DNA from: Lacinutrix sp. C3R15
Lineage (GTDB): Bacteria; Bacteroidota; Bacteroidia; Flavobacteriales; Flavobacteriaceae
Assembly: GCF_018860825.1 (NCBI RefSeq)
Contig: NZ_JAHKPZ010000036.1
Coordinates: 106,597-170,596, forward strand
Reading direction: 5' to 3'
Length of the DNA: 64,000 nucleotides
Below are positions 52,893 through 61,765 of the stretch, in pieces (within the stretch, counting starts at the first letter, position 1; every line of letters starts with the position of its first letter). Position numbers and translations under genes: made by a program. Below the pieces are notes generated by a model, which was not told the origin of the DNA, did no database searches, and was given only the letters and a program-made list of their open reading frames with translations.

Positions 52893-53810
52893 TTAGGATT
52901 TTTCAATCATTTTTCTAAATTCTGTGGGCGAGATGTTTTCATTTTTTTTAAAGAACCTCGTAAAGTAAGAGGCGTCTAAATATCCCATTTCATAAGAGAT
53001 TTCACTAATCGATAAATTAGATTGATAGAGTAGGTATTTAATTTCAATAAGTTTAGCTTCGTTTATGATTTCAGAAGCAGATTTAGAAGTGATGGTTTTT
53101 ACAGATTTATTTAAATGATTAGGGCTAATATTCATCATTTTAGCAAAGTCGGTTACTTTTAAATTCTCTTTAGCTTTTTTGTGAGCCAATAACCGAAATT
53201 GAGAAGTGATTTGGTATGATGCTTTATGACTAACTAAATTACTTTCACCAAATATTATTTTCAATTCGGTAAGTAATGTATATAAGTATGAATGAATAAT
53301 ATCTGGATTTGGGGTTTCGTCTCCTTTAAATTCAAAAGTCAACCTTTCTAAAATTCTTAAAATAGATTTTTTTGAAAATAAGCTAGATACCTTTATGATT
53401 GGATGACTTCCTGTGTTTAGAAATTCAAAGTCAGAAATTAATGAGCGATTTCCAAACTTTCCAATGAGTATATTTGGATGAAAATGACACGTAAACCCTT
53501 TGAGGTTTTTAGAAATTTGTTCTGTAGAGAAAACGGCTCCAGCTTGAAGCACTACAATAGTATTTGGTGTAATCGTGTATTTTTTAAAACCAATTTTAGT
53601 TTTGTATGAACCTTCTGTTACAAAAATTATGGTATGACTTTCTTCTTTTGAAGGATTAATTGGTTTGAGTACACTTTCAATCAAATCCTCATTTTTTAAA
53701 CAAAAGAAATCTTCCACGCTTTTTTTAAAAAGCTTGTCTAATTCAGGACTTTCGTTAAAGTATTTTTTTCGAAAATCTACAGAATTGTATGTTTTTATTT
53801 CAGATTGCAT
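52893..53810 (-). CDS. AraC-family transcriptional regulator
   Basis: 305 residues: an N-terminal cupin-like sensing half (IIFVTEGSYKTKIGFKKYTITPNTIVVLQAG), and a C-terminal double HTH (LKVTDFAKMMNISPNHLNKSVKTITSKSASEII and SNLSISEISYEMGYLDASYFTRFFKK). It lies 69 bases upstream of the cytochrome-b-like/DUF3817 genes in the same direction and may control them. The effector is unknown. Confidence 0.9.
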   Translation of the reverse strand: MQSEIKTYNSVDFRKKYFNESPELDKLFKKSVEDFFCLKNEDLIESVLKPINPSKEESHTIIFVTEGSYKTKIGFKKYTITPNTIVVLQAGAVFSTEQISKNLKGFTCHFHPNILIGKFGNRSLISDFEFLNTGSHPIIKVSSLFSKKSILRILERLTFEFKGDETPNPDIIHSYLYTLLTELKIIFGESNLVSHKASYQITSQFRLLAHKKAKENLKVTDFAKMMNISPNHLNKSVKTITSKSASEIINEAKLIEIKYLLYQSNLSISEISYEMGYLDASYFTRFFKKNENISPTEFRKMIEKS

Positions 53811-53831
53811 TTGTTTGATGAGGCAGGATGT

Positions 53832-54050
53832 TTTGTATAATAATTGTTGTGTTTAGCGCAGCACTATGCGGGCAGCAGCGACAAGTTTTTCATTATCTTC
53901 TTAGTTGCAAATTACTAAGAGCTGTGTGCGACTCAGAAGAACAAACGTTACGTATTGTTGCGATAACTAAAATAGTAATTTTTAAGTACTAAACATTCTT
54001 AAATTATAGAAAACCTATGATTATTTTGCTTTGTGAGTAGTAGTACTTTT
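53832..54050 (-). repeat. Possible divergent cassette-type spacer
   Basis: Begins with TTGTATAATAATTGTTGTG, like the 5' arm of the repeat family, but the interior differs (GC-rich block at 53860-53885, hairpin 53909-53928). No 3' arm is recognisable. It again fills the whole gap behind the stop codon at 54054. Confidence 0.3.
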
Positions 54051-54053
54051 TAT

Positions 54054-54968
54054 TCAATTAAAAGATTGTCTAAATGCAATAGGGGAGACATTAGTTTTAC
54101 TTTTAAACAGTTTACTAAATGAAGCAGGATATTCAAAGCCTAATTCAAAAGCAATTTCACTCACGCTTAATTCTGTAGTTGATAATTTCTCTTTGGCTTT
54201 TTCAATTATCTTATTCTGAATGTGCTGTTGTGTACTTTGTCCACTATTTATTTTTAATAGGCTACTTAAATAATTAGGAGAAAGATTTAAATCATTTGCA
54301 ATTTGAATGACCGTAGGAATTCCATTCATAAGTGTTTCACTATTATTAAAATAGTTATTTAGTATTTGTTCTAGTTTTATAAGAATTTGATGATTACTAA
54401 TTTTTCTTGTAATAAATTGTCGTTCATAATAACGTTCTGCATAATTGAGTAATAATTCAATTTGTGAAATGATAATATTCTGACTGAATTTGTCAATATT
54501 AGATTGATATTCTCTCTGTATATTTTTTAAAATGTCAATGATAATATGCTCTTCTTTTTCAGAAAGGAAAAGTGCTTCATTAACAGCATAACCAAAGAAA
54601 TCATATTTTTTAATAGATTTAGCTAAAGGTGTATTCCAAAAAAAGTCTGGATGGATAAGAAGAAGCCACCCAGACGCATTTACTTTAATGTTCTGATTTA
54701 TTGTAATTGTCAACATTTGTTTTGGAGCAATAAATGAAAATACCCCTTCATCAAAATCATATTTTTGTTGTCCGTAATTAAATTTCTCACTTACATTTCG
54801 TTTTAAACCAATAGAATAAAAATCCTGCATCCATTTAATTTTATCAGAATCTGTAGGGTAATTAACTTTGCTATAGTCTACTAAACTAATCAATGGATGT
54901 TCTGGTTTAGGTAAATTACTATAGTTATGAAATTCACTTATAGATTTAAATTGATGTATCGTTTTCAT
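54054..54968 (-). CDS. AraC-family transcriptional regulator
   Basis: 304 residues: a sensing half (FSFIAPKQMLTITINQNIKVNASGWLLLIHPDF) and a C-terminal double HTH (PTVIQIANDLNLSPNYLSSLLKINSGQST and LSVSEIAFELGFEYPASFSKLFKSKTNVSP). It is the last of a three-gene run with an Atu4866 protein and a short-chain dehydrogenase. AraC plus SDR plus Atu4866 is a common trio in which the regulator responds to an aldehyde or ketone. Effector unknown. Confidence 0.9.
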   Translation of the reverse strand: MKTIHQFKSISEFHNYSNLPKPEHPLISLVDYSKVNYPTDSDKIKWMQDFYSIGLKRNVSEKFNYGQQKYDFDEGVFSFIAPKQMLTITINQNIKVNASGWLLLIHPDFFWNTPLAKSIKKYDFFGYAVNEALFLSEKEEHIIIDILKNIQREYQSNIDKFSQNIIISQIELLLNYAERYYERQFITRKISNHQILIKLEQILNNYFNNSETLMNGIPTVIQIANDLNLSPNYLSSLLKINSGQSTQQHIQNKIIEKAKEKLSTTELSVSEIAFELGFEYPASFSKLFKSKTNVSPIAFRQSFN

Positions 54969-54984
54969 TATTTAAATGTATGAA

Positions 54985-55233
54985 TTAATTTTCTTTATGT
55001 AGCACCATTCCTGCGTGATAAAGGATTCCATTTCTGAATTCTCCATCTGCTGTGAATCCTGTATCGTCTTTATAGTCAATATGATTTCCTGTTATTTGAT
55101 AACTTCCTTGATAAGCACTTTTTTTATTTCCTCTCGCTTCGTCATATCGATTGTTTGGCAATAATTCGTGACGGATATTTCCATCTTTTGTTACCCACAT
55201 TCCAATATATTGTTTTGATGCTTCTATCGTCAT
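54985..55233 (-). CDS. Atu4866-domain protein
   Basis: 82 residues, soluble beta-rich protein: YIGMWVTKDGNIRHELLPNNRYDEARG, AYQGSYQITGNHIDYKDDTGFTADGEF, matching the Atu4866 family. Members are small lipocalin-like proteins found next to SDR and AraC genes. It lies 13 bases after the SDR gene and 16 before the AraC gene, all co-directional. Ligand unknown. Confidence 0.82.
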   Translation of the reverse strand: MTIEASKQYIGMWVTKDGNIRHELLPNNRYDEARGNKKSAYQGSYQITGNHIDYKDDTGFTADGEFRNGILYHAGMVLHKEN

Positions 55234-55246
55234 TTGCTTGAAAAAT

Positions 55247-56092
55247 TTAATTTTTAAACCCTGTAGAGGTTCCTAAAGTTCTATTTTCTTTCATCGCTTT
55301 CTGAATTGTCTCTATTTTTAATTTAGCATAATGATAAGCATCGTCTCCCATAAAAAAATGTACAGGAGGATTTTCTTGTTTACTTAAAGCGATTAATACT
55401 TCAGCTCCTTTTTCGGGGTCATTAGGTTGATTTCCATCAATCTCTTTTAAATGTGCTTGTTCCATTTCACGAGCAGATTTATATTCATCAATAGGATTGT
55501 TAGGTGTTTTAACAGAACCTGCTGATAAAAAGTTGGTTCTAAAATAACCAGGATATACTAAGGTTGTGTGTACACCAAATGATTTCATTTCTTCGGCTAA
55601 TGCCTCTGTAAAACCTGCAACAGCAAATTTTGTAGAACAATAAATGCCAAAACCTGCAAAATTACCTGTATAACCACCTATAGAAGCTATATTAAAAATA
55701 TGTCCAGATTTTTGTTTGCGTAAATATTGTGAAGCATTTCTAATGACGTTTAGAGAGCCAAACACATTTACTTTAAAATTACCTATCACTTCTTCTTCAG
55801 TAAGCTCTTCTAATGTTCCTATTTGACTGTAACCTGCGTTGTTAACTAAAACATCAATGCTACCAAAATGACTAATCGTAATTTCAATAGCTTTCTTGAC
55901 ATTTTTATTTTCTGTTAGATCCATTTCAATTGGTAAGAAATTTTCATTTTCTTCTCCAATTTCTTTAATTAAAGATTGTTTGTTTCTTGAGGTAGCGGCA
56001 ACATTATACCCTTGTAAAAGAAGCTTTTTTGTTAATATTAATCCTAAACCTTTTGATGCTCCTGTAATAAACCATACTTTTTTTGTGTTCAT
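55247..56092 (-). CDS. Short-chain dehydrogenase/reductase
   Basis: 281 residues from the ATG at 56092; the longer frame adds nine residues without conservation. NAD(P)-binding TGASKGLGLIL (about 10-20), NNAGYSQIG, catalytic Ser (NIASIGGYTG) and the YxxxK site (YCSTKFA) are all present, as in classical SDRs acting on alcohols or ketones. Coupled to an Atu4866 and an AraC gene. Substrate unknown. Confidence 0.92.
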   Translation of the reverse strand: MNTKKVWFITGASKGLGLILTKKLLLQGYNVAATSRNKQSLIKEIGEENENFLPIEMDLTENKNVKKAIEITISHFGSIDVLVNNAGYSQIGTLEELTEEEVIGNFKVNVFGSLNVIRNASQYLRKQKSGHIFNIASIGGYTGNFAGFGIYCSTKFAVAGFTEALAEEMKSFGVHTTLVYPGYFRTNFLSAGSVKTPNNPIDEYKSAREMEQAHLKEIDGNQPNDPEKGAEVLIALSKQENPPVHFFMGDDAYHYAKLKIETIQKAMKENRTLGTSTGFKN

Positions 56093-56218
56093 ATTCTTTG
56101 ATTTTAATTGATGATACAAAATTGGTTCATTAAAGTGTTTTTCACTTTTCCAAATCTAAGAATGGTATAGTCAAATCTACCTTATCTGGTGATTTTTGGT
56201 CATATTTACTGTTAAAGA

Positions 56219-56330
56219 GATTGTTTATGGTTTCTTGTGTGGTTAAGTAATAATTACTGACAAAGAAAATTAGCGAGGATTTCCTAAGTAGGCTTGTACT
56301 AGCAATAAATTATACACGTTGTAGTGCTTT
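56219..56330 (-). repeat. Cassette-type repeat, copy E
   Basis: Core TAGCGAGGATTTCCTAAGTA and 3' arm AGCAATAAATTATACACG are clear. It lies just behind the stop codon of the lipoprotein gene at 56336. Confidence 0.75.
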
Positions 56331-56335
56331 CGTTT

Positions 56336-56758
56336 TTATTCTATTTTAACCCAAGTCTGTATGTAATTTGTTCCGTCTTTAGTAAAGTCTAATGTAAGAT
56401 TTTGTTGCACATCATCTACTTCAAATTCAAATGTAAATTCATCAGATTCTTCATCAGTAAATATTATCGATTGGTTGTTTAATTCAACTTCAAAAACACC
56501 AATATTTACTACATCTTGTGAATCTGTATAAGTTAAAAATCCTATAGTATCTTTGATGTTATCGTCTAGATTGAACTCTAAAAATTCACAACACTTTGGA
56601 GTCATATCTGAAATAGAGCCATTAATGATTTCATCTTGGATTTCCCATCGACCTAATAAACCGGTAGCTTCAAGGTTGTCAAAAGAAGATGGGTCATCAC
56701 TTTCACATTGAAAAGCCATTAAAAACGGCGCTAAAATAATAAACCTTAGATATTTCAT
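56336..56758 (-). CDS. Small lipocalin-like lipoprotein
   Basis: 140 residues from the ATG at 56758, with a lipobox at APFLMAFQC. The mature part (ATGLLGRWEIQDEIINGS, NIGVFEVELNNQSIIFTDEES, FEFEVDDVQQNLTLDF) looks like a small beta-barrel of the lipocalin type. I do not recognise a named family. A cassette-type repeat follows its stop. Confidence 0.6.
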   Translation of the reverse strand: MKYLRFIILAPFLMAFQCESDDPSSFDNLEATGLLGRWEIQDEIINGSISDMTPKCCEFLEFNLDDNIKDTIGFLTYTDSQDVVNIGVFEVELNNQSIIFTDEESDEFTFEFEVDDVQQNLTLDFTKDGTNYIQTWVKIE

Positions 56759-56870
56759 AATTCTAATTTTTATCAAATTTAACTTAATTCAATGCTAGTA
56801 ATTAATGCTTATAGTTTTAAATGATTAACATAAAGTTAATTTTTAATCCTTATTTCAGGATGGGGCAGTA

Positions 56871-57007
56871 TTGCAGACAATGGTAAACTGTATGAGTAGT
56901 GGCAGAGGGCGTGGGTCTTTCCTGCTCAAAACACTACGTAGTTTGACAGGGATAGGATTCTCGATGTTTAGCACTTTACCAGCTTTTACTTATACAAAAT
57001 GTTAGCC
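56871..57007 (-). repeat. Cassette-type repeat, copy F (divergent interior)
   Basis: The arms pair (56885-56902 with 56982-57000), giving the same overall shape as the other copies, but the interior is unrelated. It ends with GTTAGCC, 5 bases before the stop codon at 57012. Confidence 0.55.
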
Positions 57008-57011
57008 TCCG

Positions 57012-58265
57012 TTATTTATTTTTAAGTTCCTCGATTCTTTTCTTGTAAAAATCGCTGCCACTTAATTCAAAAGCCTTAGTAATATATTTAATTGCATTAG
57101 TAAAGTCGCCTTGTGTTTCATAGTAATCAGCCATAGAATCATAAGCATTTGCGCTTTCAGGATAATACTCAGTGGCAAGTTCAAAGTACATTTTCGCCTT
57201 TTCAGGTTGTTGCATATCCATATTCATATAACCTGACATATTTAAAAGTTCTTCCGGATAAGGTGGCTTAGAATAACCAAAATGTTTTTTGAGCTTCTTT
57301 TCTCTGTATTTTATAATACTAAAAAGCTCCTCTTTTGTCGTATCAAATGAATTTATTTTATCAGTATTTTCCATTTGATACCATTCAAAAAGTGAAATTA
57401 ACCCGTCCATGATAGATGGAAAAGGAATTGTACCATGTATATCTCTGGGGTAAAATTTCCATTCAAAAGATAATCCGTTTTTGGTATTTTGTTTTACCAT
57501 GTTTGAAAAGGCAATATTAGAACGGGAAAACAATGTAAAATCTGTTGTATCCTGCATTACATTGTCTATTGTTATTTGCGAGTTTTGCATATGTAATTGT
57601 CCACTTAACGACATAAATAAAGCTTTGTTTTTGTAATTCTGGGTAGCAATTATTTTTTTTGCATCTTTCAATAGCTTTTGGTCGTCCCAATCCAGGCTTG
57701 GGTCGATGGCTAAATAGTTAGCAAATAAATCAGGTTGATTAATTAGTGTGGAAATAGTAAACAAACCTCCATATGAATGACCAATCAGCGTTCTGTAATT
57801 GGTAATCGGATATTTGTTTTCTACAAAAGGAATAAGTTCTGTCTCAATGAACTTCCTGAAATTGTAAGCCTCTCCGTTTTTTTCGCTAAAAGGCATTCCG
57901 TATTTAGTAGTTATAATTGAAGTGGTTAGGTCTCTTACTCTATGTGTCTCATTCGAGATACCGACCATTACCATTTCTGGTGTAAAACCACCACTATAAA
58001 AATTTTGCACATCATTTACTATAGGAAGAAACATTTCTCCATCTAAAATAAATACTACAGGGTATTTTTGACTTTTCTCAGGAGTATAACTGGCAGGCAA
58101 TTGCACATAAATTTGTCTTGACTCGTCTAATATTTTGGAATAGAGACTATCTAAAACACCTACTTTGTGTAAAAACTTTTGATCTTGGTTTTCTTGAGCT
58201 TTTACAAATTGTTGAAAGAAAATAATGAATCCTACTATCAATACTATTTTTAATTCTTTGGACAT
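57012..58265 (-). CDS. Secreted esterase (IroE/Fes-like) with TPR tail
   Basis: 417 residues: signal peptide (IVGFIIFFQQFVKAQ), an alpha/beta-hydrolase esterase domain (YPVVFILDGEMFLPIVND, nucleophile Ser in LIGHSYGGLFTISTL, LAIDPSLDWDD, and the catalytic His in YPRDIHGTIPF) and C-terminal TPR-like repeats (MYFELATEYYPESANAYDSMADYYETQ). It belongs to the PF00756 esterases used on siderophore or carbohydrate esters. The substrate is unknown. Confidence 0.82.
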   Translation of the reverse strand: MSKELKIVLIVGFIIFFQQFVKAQENQDQKFLHKVGVLDSLYSKILDESRQIYVQLPASYTPEKSQKYPVVFILDGEMFLPIVNDVQNFYSGGFTPEMVMVGISNETHRVRDLTTSIITTKYGMPFSEKNGEAYNFRKFIETELIPFVENKYPITNYRTLIGHSYGGLFTISTLINQPDLFANYLAIDPSLDWDDQKLLKDAKKIIATQNYKNKALFMSLSGQLHMQNSQITIDNVMQDTTDFTLFSRSNIAFSNMVKQNTKNGLSFEWKFYPRDIHGTIPFPSIMDGLISLFEWYQMENTDKINSFDTTKEELFSIIKYREKKLKKHFGYSKPPYPEELLNMSGYMNMDMQQPEKAKMYFELATEYYPESANAYDSMADYYETQGDFTNAIKYITKAFELSGSDFYKKRIEELKNK

Positions 58266-58308
58266 GTTATTGTCTTTTTATTATTCTTATTTTGGTTTTC
58301 ATAATGCA

Positions 58309-58434
58309 CCACGGTTTTGTATATAGTTAATTATGTGGTTTAAGTACTAAAGTTAGCAAATAAATCACAGATAGAAAGTCTGTGGGTACTCTTGTAAGTA
58401 GGCAAGAAGCCAACAATAAATTATATACGGCTTT
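58309..58434 (-). repeat. Cassette-type repeat, copy G
   Basis: Arms GGTTTTGTATATAGTTAATT and ATAAATTATATACGGCTTTT frame the core (AGTACTAAAGTTAGCAAAT, CACAGATAGAAAGTCTGTGGG). It ends 7 bases before the stop codon at 58442. Confidence 0.78.
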
Positions 58435-58441
58435 TGAGTAG

Positions 58442-59422
58442 TTATTTTTCCACCTGCTTTTGAACCCAATCCATTAGGAGGTCTTTATTAATTGCATCCC
58501 AAGTTGACTGCGTATTCTTTATTTCTGATAGATTGTCTTCGGGTTGTAAAACAATTAATTCTATATTTTTATTTCCAGCCAGTTCCAACTCAGCTAAAAA
58601 GCCAACTATATCTGTCGAGTTATTCTCGTATAAGGTTCTTAATTGTTTTGTAAGCTTATATTTTATTGCTGGTTCTATATATGCTAAAACTGCATAGTCT
58701 TTGTAAATCTTAATATTTTCATTTTTTTCATCAAAATAGCTATATGATGAGAAGTTGTAATAATTTTCCGGATTAGTTTTTGGTGTTCCTTTCAAGTTAG
58801 TTTCCAATAGATAGTTTATAAATTTTGGTTCCCACAGGTTAATTCGGTTTATTCTTATATCACGTTTGTGTTGATACCATTTTCTTGTAAAATCCATCGT
58901 AAAATTGCAAATGACAATACCTTTTATTTGAAGTCGAAATTTGAAGTCGTTTTCTTTCACGAATTTAATATATCGCATGGCTCTATGTCCAACTAAACTT
59001 GCTCCTAAAAAGAAAATGTTGTTATTTGGTAACTGATATTTATCAAAGACTTCTTGAATAAGCTTGTGCGTAGAAATCATGGATGATTTAGAAAAGTAAA
59101 AATCTAGAGGAATTTTGGTTGAAACGGACAATACTGCAAAGTCTTTTTCTGATGCTTGCGTATACAACTGCTTTGCGCTATTGTTCTTTTTGTCATACTT
59201 TGAATCTTCAAGGAAAATGAGCACACCTTTTATGTTCTTATTTTCAGGAAGCATTAGCGTATACCCTTTTTGAATAAAAGGTAAAAAATCATTTTCTCCT
59301 ATACCAATTCTTATGCTGTCATTTTTTGTTGGTTCGTAGTACTCAACCATTTTCTGTGAAAAAGATTTTGTACTAAAAATAGTCATGAAGAGTAAAAACA
59401 ATACCTTTAAAAGTAATTTCAT
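58442..59422 (-). CDS. Secreted alpha/beta-hydrolase-fold protein, unknown substrate
   Basis: 326 residues with a signal peptide (LLFMTIFSTKSFSQ) and an alpha/beta-hydrolase core: VLIFLEDSKYDKKNN, FFLGASLVGHRAMRYI (the nucleophile elbow, Gly-x-Ser-x-Val), VICNFTMDF. The usual catalytic Asp and His are not obvious, so activity is uncertain. It is a single-gene unit followed by repeat copy G. Confidence 0.6.
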   Translation of the reverse strand: MKLLLKVLFLLFMTIFSTKSFSQKMVEYYEPTKNDSIRIGIGENDFLPFIQKGYTLMLPENKNIKGVLIFLEDSKYDKKNNSAKQLYTQASEKDFAVLSVSTKIPLDFYFSKSSMISTHKLIQEVFDKYQLPNNNIFFLGASLVGHRAMRYIKFVKENDFKFRLQIKGIVICNFTMDFTRKWYQHKRDIRINRINLWEPKFINYLLETNLKGTPKTNPENYYNFSSYSYFDEKNENIKIYKDYAVLAYIEPAIKYKLTKQLRTLYENNSTDIVGFLAELELAGNKNIELIVLQPEDNLSEIKNTQSTWDAINKDLLMDWVQKQVEK

Positions 59423-59460
59423 TATCGTTAGTTTTTAATTACGCAAACGTGTTTTTGAAA

Positions 59461-59565
59461 GGAACGTTGCGGGTTTGTGTACGAGGATTTTTAGACATAG
59501 TAAATCAAATGATTAAATGTATGAATTTAAACGGCTTTAATTTAATTCAGTTCTTTGTTAGGCAC
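59461..59565 (-). repeat. Cassette-type repeat, copy J (decayed, keeps GTTAGGC core)
   Basis: Contains the arm-like CGGGTTTGTGTACGAGGAT and ends with GTTAGGC at 59557-59563, the complement of GCCTAAC at 61627-61633 in copy H. The centre is not recognisable. It precedes the stop codon at 59576. Confidence 0.4.
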
Positions 59566-59575
59566 TGGCAATTTT

Positions 59576-60154
59576 TTAGTTCAAATTTTCTAAAAAGTCA
59601 ATTAATGGTAAAATTCCGTTATTATTTTCTTTTTTTCTTTTTTCTATAGAATAATACATAACGCAAATCATTAAAACTGTGAAAACAACGTGAATAATTA
59701 TCCTTAGAGTTATTGATACATTAAATTTTTGTAAAACATCAATGTAGCCTATATTTATTCCTAATACTAATAGAAATGTATAGAACCACATATATCTTGA
59801 TGTAGTTAACATTCGTTGCTTTAGTTTATGAATAAGGTTTTTTATATACTTATGATTATTTAATTCAGCATCATAGCTTATTAAGCTATACTTACTTCTA
59901 TAAGATTGGATTAGTATCATTATCATACCAAAACCAATTATGAGGATAGATATTAAATAATAAATATTTGAGAGTATAGGAAGTAATGTTGCTAAAACTA
60001 TTATCGTAACTGGAACAGCAACGAGTAAAATGGTTCTTTCTAATTTTCCTTTCTTTTCAATTTTGTTTAAATGAGTAATCAACTTACCTAAATCTAAAGG
60101 TGTCGACTTTTCTTCTTTCCAAAGGTTTTGCCAATTTGTAATATCTTTCTCCAT
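59576..60154 (-). CDS. Multi-helix membrane protein next to an ECF sigma factor
   Basis: 192 residues with about four membrane helices (AVPVTIIVLATLLPIL, YYLISILIIGFGMIMILI, WFYTFLLVLGINIGYI, IIIHVVFTVLMICVMYY) and a soluble N-terminus (DITNWQNLWKEEK). It starts 2 bases behind the sigma factor gene, the place where anti-sigma proteins lie in Bacteroidota. An anti-sigma role is inferred. Confidence 0.65.
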   Translation of the reverse strand: MEKDITNWQNLWKEEKSTPLDLGKLITHLNKIEKKGKLERTILLVAVPVTIIVLATLLPILSNIYYLISILIIGFGMIMILIQSYRSKYSLISYDAELNNHKYIKNLIHKLKQRMLTTSRYMWFYTFLLVLGINIGYIDVLQKFNVSITLRIIIHVVFTVLMICVMYYSIEKRKKENNNGILPLIDFLENLN

Positions 60155-60156
60155 AA

Positions 60157-60651
60157 TTATTTGAGTTTTTTACTCAATATTTTTTTAATTCTATTTATTC
60201 TAACTCCAACATTCGAAGTTTTTAATCCTGTTATATTTGAAATGTCGTCATAACTACAATTCTCTAATAATAACCCTATAATTATTCTATCTATTTCTTT
60301 AAGTAATGAAATGGCTTTATAGAGTTTTTTTACTTTTTGTTCTTTATCAGTTGAGTTCAAAATCTCAATTTCGTAATGAGGAATATTGGGTTGATATTCT
60401 ATCTCTTTTTTTTTTAATTTGGTTTTTCGATTTAGAGTTAAGAGTGCTGTGTTTGTTGTGATTCGGTAAATCCAAGTATCTATATTACTCTCATTTCTAA
60501 AGGTGTCTAAATTATTCCAAACTTTTATAAGAACTTCTTGAAATAAATCATCAGCATCCGTTTTATTTCCCATAAACCCTAAACAAAGCCTATAAACTTT
60601 ATCCTTTGAATGTTTATAGACTTGTTTAAATTTTTGTTCTTTATTCTTCAT
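60157..60651 (-). CDS. ECF-type sigma-70 factor
   Basis: 164 residues: region 2 (CLGFMGNKTDADDLFQEVLIKVWNNLDTFRNESNIDTWIYRITTNTALL) and region 4 (DRIIIGLLLENCSYDDISNITGLKTSNVGVRINRIKKIL) are complete. No extra domain. Its ATG overlaps the alpha/beta hydrolase gene by 11 bases; a membrane protein gene follows directly. It probably directs transcription of a local or envelope regulon, under control of the membrane partner. Confidence 0.92.
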   Translation of the reverse strand: MKNKEQKFKQVYKHSKDKVYRLCLGFMGNKTDADDLFQEVLIKVWNNLDTFRNESNIDTWIYRITTNTALLTLNRKTKLKKKEIEYQPNIPHYEIEILNSTDKEQKVKKLYKAISLLKEIDRIIIGLLLENCSYDDISNITGLKTSNVGVRINRIKKILSKKLK

Positions 60652-61516
60652 AATTTATAAATGCTTCAACTGAATTAATAAACCATTTAGGTTCGTCCAA
60701 CATTATAAAGTGTTTTGCTGTTTCTGCAACTATAATTTGGCAATTGTCTGCTTTTGAAAATTGATTTTTATAGTTTGCTTGAACTATTTCTTTTGATATT
60801 CCGTAATCTTTTGCTCCATACCAACTTCCAAATAAAAGGATAGGTATTTTTACTTTTTCAATACCATCTCTTAAGTCTGTTGTCATAAGTTCAAACATTG
60901 CTTGTGCCATTGTATTTCTGTCTGATTGCATAGACCATTTATTCGCTAACTGAATATTTGTGGAATCAGTTATCATAGTTGGCATTGTCATTTTTTGTTG
61001 TTGAATAAATAGACTATCAGAAGTTGATAGCATCATTTCTTTCATCATTTTTGCTTGTGGAAGAACATTTTCTACGGTTGCATTTGGGTTATAAGCCGAA
61101 GACATAAAAGGATATGAGTCAACAATTATAATCTTTTTCAATAATTTAGGTTGAGAACTTGCAATTGAAAGTGATAAAAAACCACCCAAACTATGTCCAA
61201 TTAATATTGGTTTTTCATTGAGTTCATCCTGAACATACTTTATAATTTCGTTTTCAATAATTGGTAAGTAACCATTTTCGAGTGAAATTGCACTTTGATT
61301 AGCAAATCCTGCTAAAGTCAAAATATGACATTCAAAATTTTTCTCTAATGTATCTGTTGTTTCTTCCCATACTTTACCAGAAGATGCCAATCCTGGAATT
61401 AAAATTATCGGTTTCCCTTGCCCTTTAATTTCAATATTGAAAGAATATTTTTCAGATTGACAGTAAGTTGTTGTTTGATAAAAAAAGATGACTAATAGAA
61501 TTGCTAATTTTTTCAT
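60641..61516 (-). CDS. Secreted alpha/beta hydrolase
   Basis: 291 residues with a signal peptide (AILLVIFFYQTTTYC). The alpha/beta-hydrolase motifs are plain: ILIPGLASSGKVWEE (oxyanion region), GHSLGGFLSLSIAS with the nucleophile Ser, LLFGSWYGAKDYG near the acid, and the catalytic His in ETAKHFIMLDEP. It probably acts in the periplasm on a small ester or lactone. It is co-transcribed with the ECF sigma gene by an 11-base overlap. Confidence 0.85.
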   Translation of the reverse strand: MKKLAILLVIFFYQTTTYCQSEKYSFNIEIKGQGKPIILIPGLASSGKVWEETTDTLEKNFECHILTLAGFANQSAISLENGYLPIIENEIIKYVQDELNEKPILIGHSLGGFLSLSIASSQPKLLKKIIIVDSYPFMSSAYNPNATVENVLPQAKMMKEMMLSTSDSLFIQQQKMTMPTMITDSTNIQLANKWSMQSDRNTMAQAMFELMTTDLRDGIEKVKIPILLFGSWYGAKDYGISKEIVQANYKNQFSKADNCQIIVAETAKHFIMLDEPKWFINSVEAFINYEE

Positions 61517-61625
61517 TGTAAATGTTTTTATGATTTACTCTTTAGATTAGCAAAAGGTAATTTTATTACACTTTTTCAATTATTTTTTTTATTTATTTCG
61601 ATTTTTAAGGTTTCGTGAGTGCTTG

Positions 61626-61760
61626 TGCCTAACGTGTTTGTATATGGTTTGTTGCGTGTTTTAAGCACTAAAGTTAGTAAATAAAAACCGAATAGAAAAT
61701 CCGAAAGAATTTTCGCAAATAGGCTAGAACTAGCAATAAATTATATACGGTGTTGTAACC
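61626..61760 (-). repeat. Cassette-type repeat, copy H (best conserved)
   Basis: A complete copy: GCCTAACGTG at 61627-61636, arm TTTGTATATGGTTTGTTGCG, core AATAGAAAATCCGAAAGAAT, CAAATAGGCTAGAACTAGC, arm AATAAATTATATACGGTGTT. The arms pair over about 16 bases. It ends 5 bases before the stop codon at 61766. Confidence 0.82.
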
Positions 61761-61765
61761 AGTTT

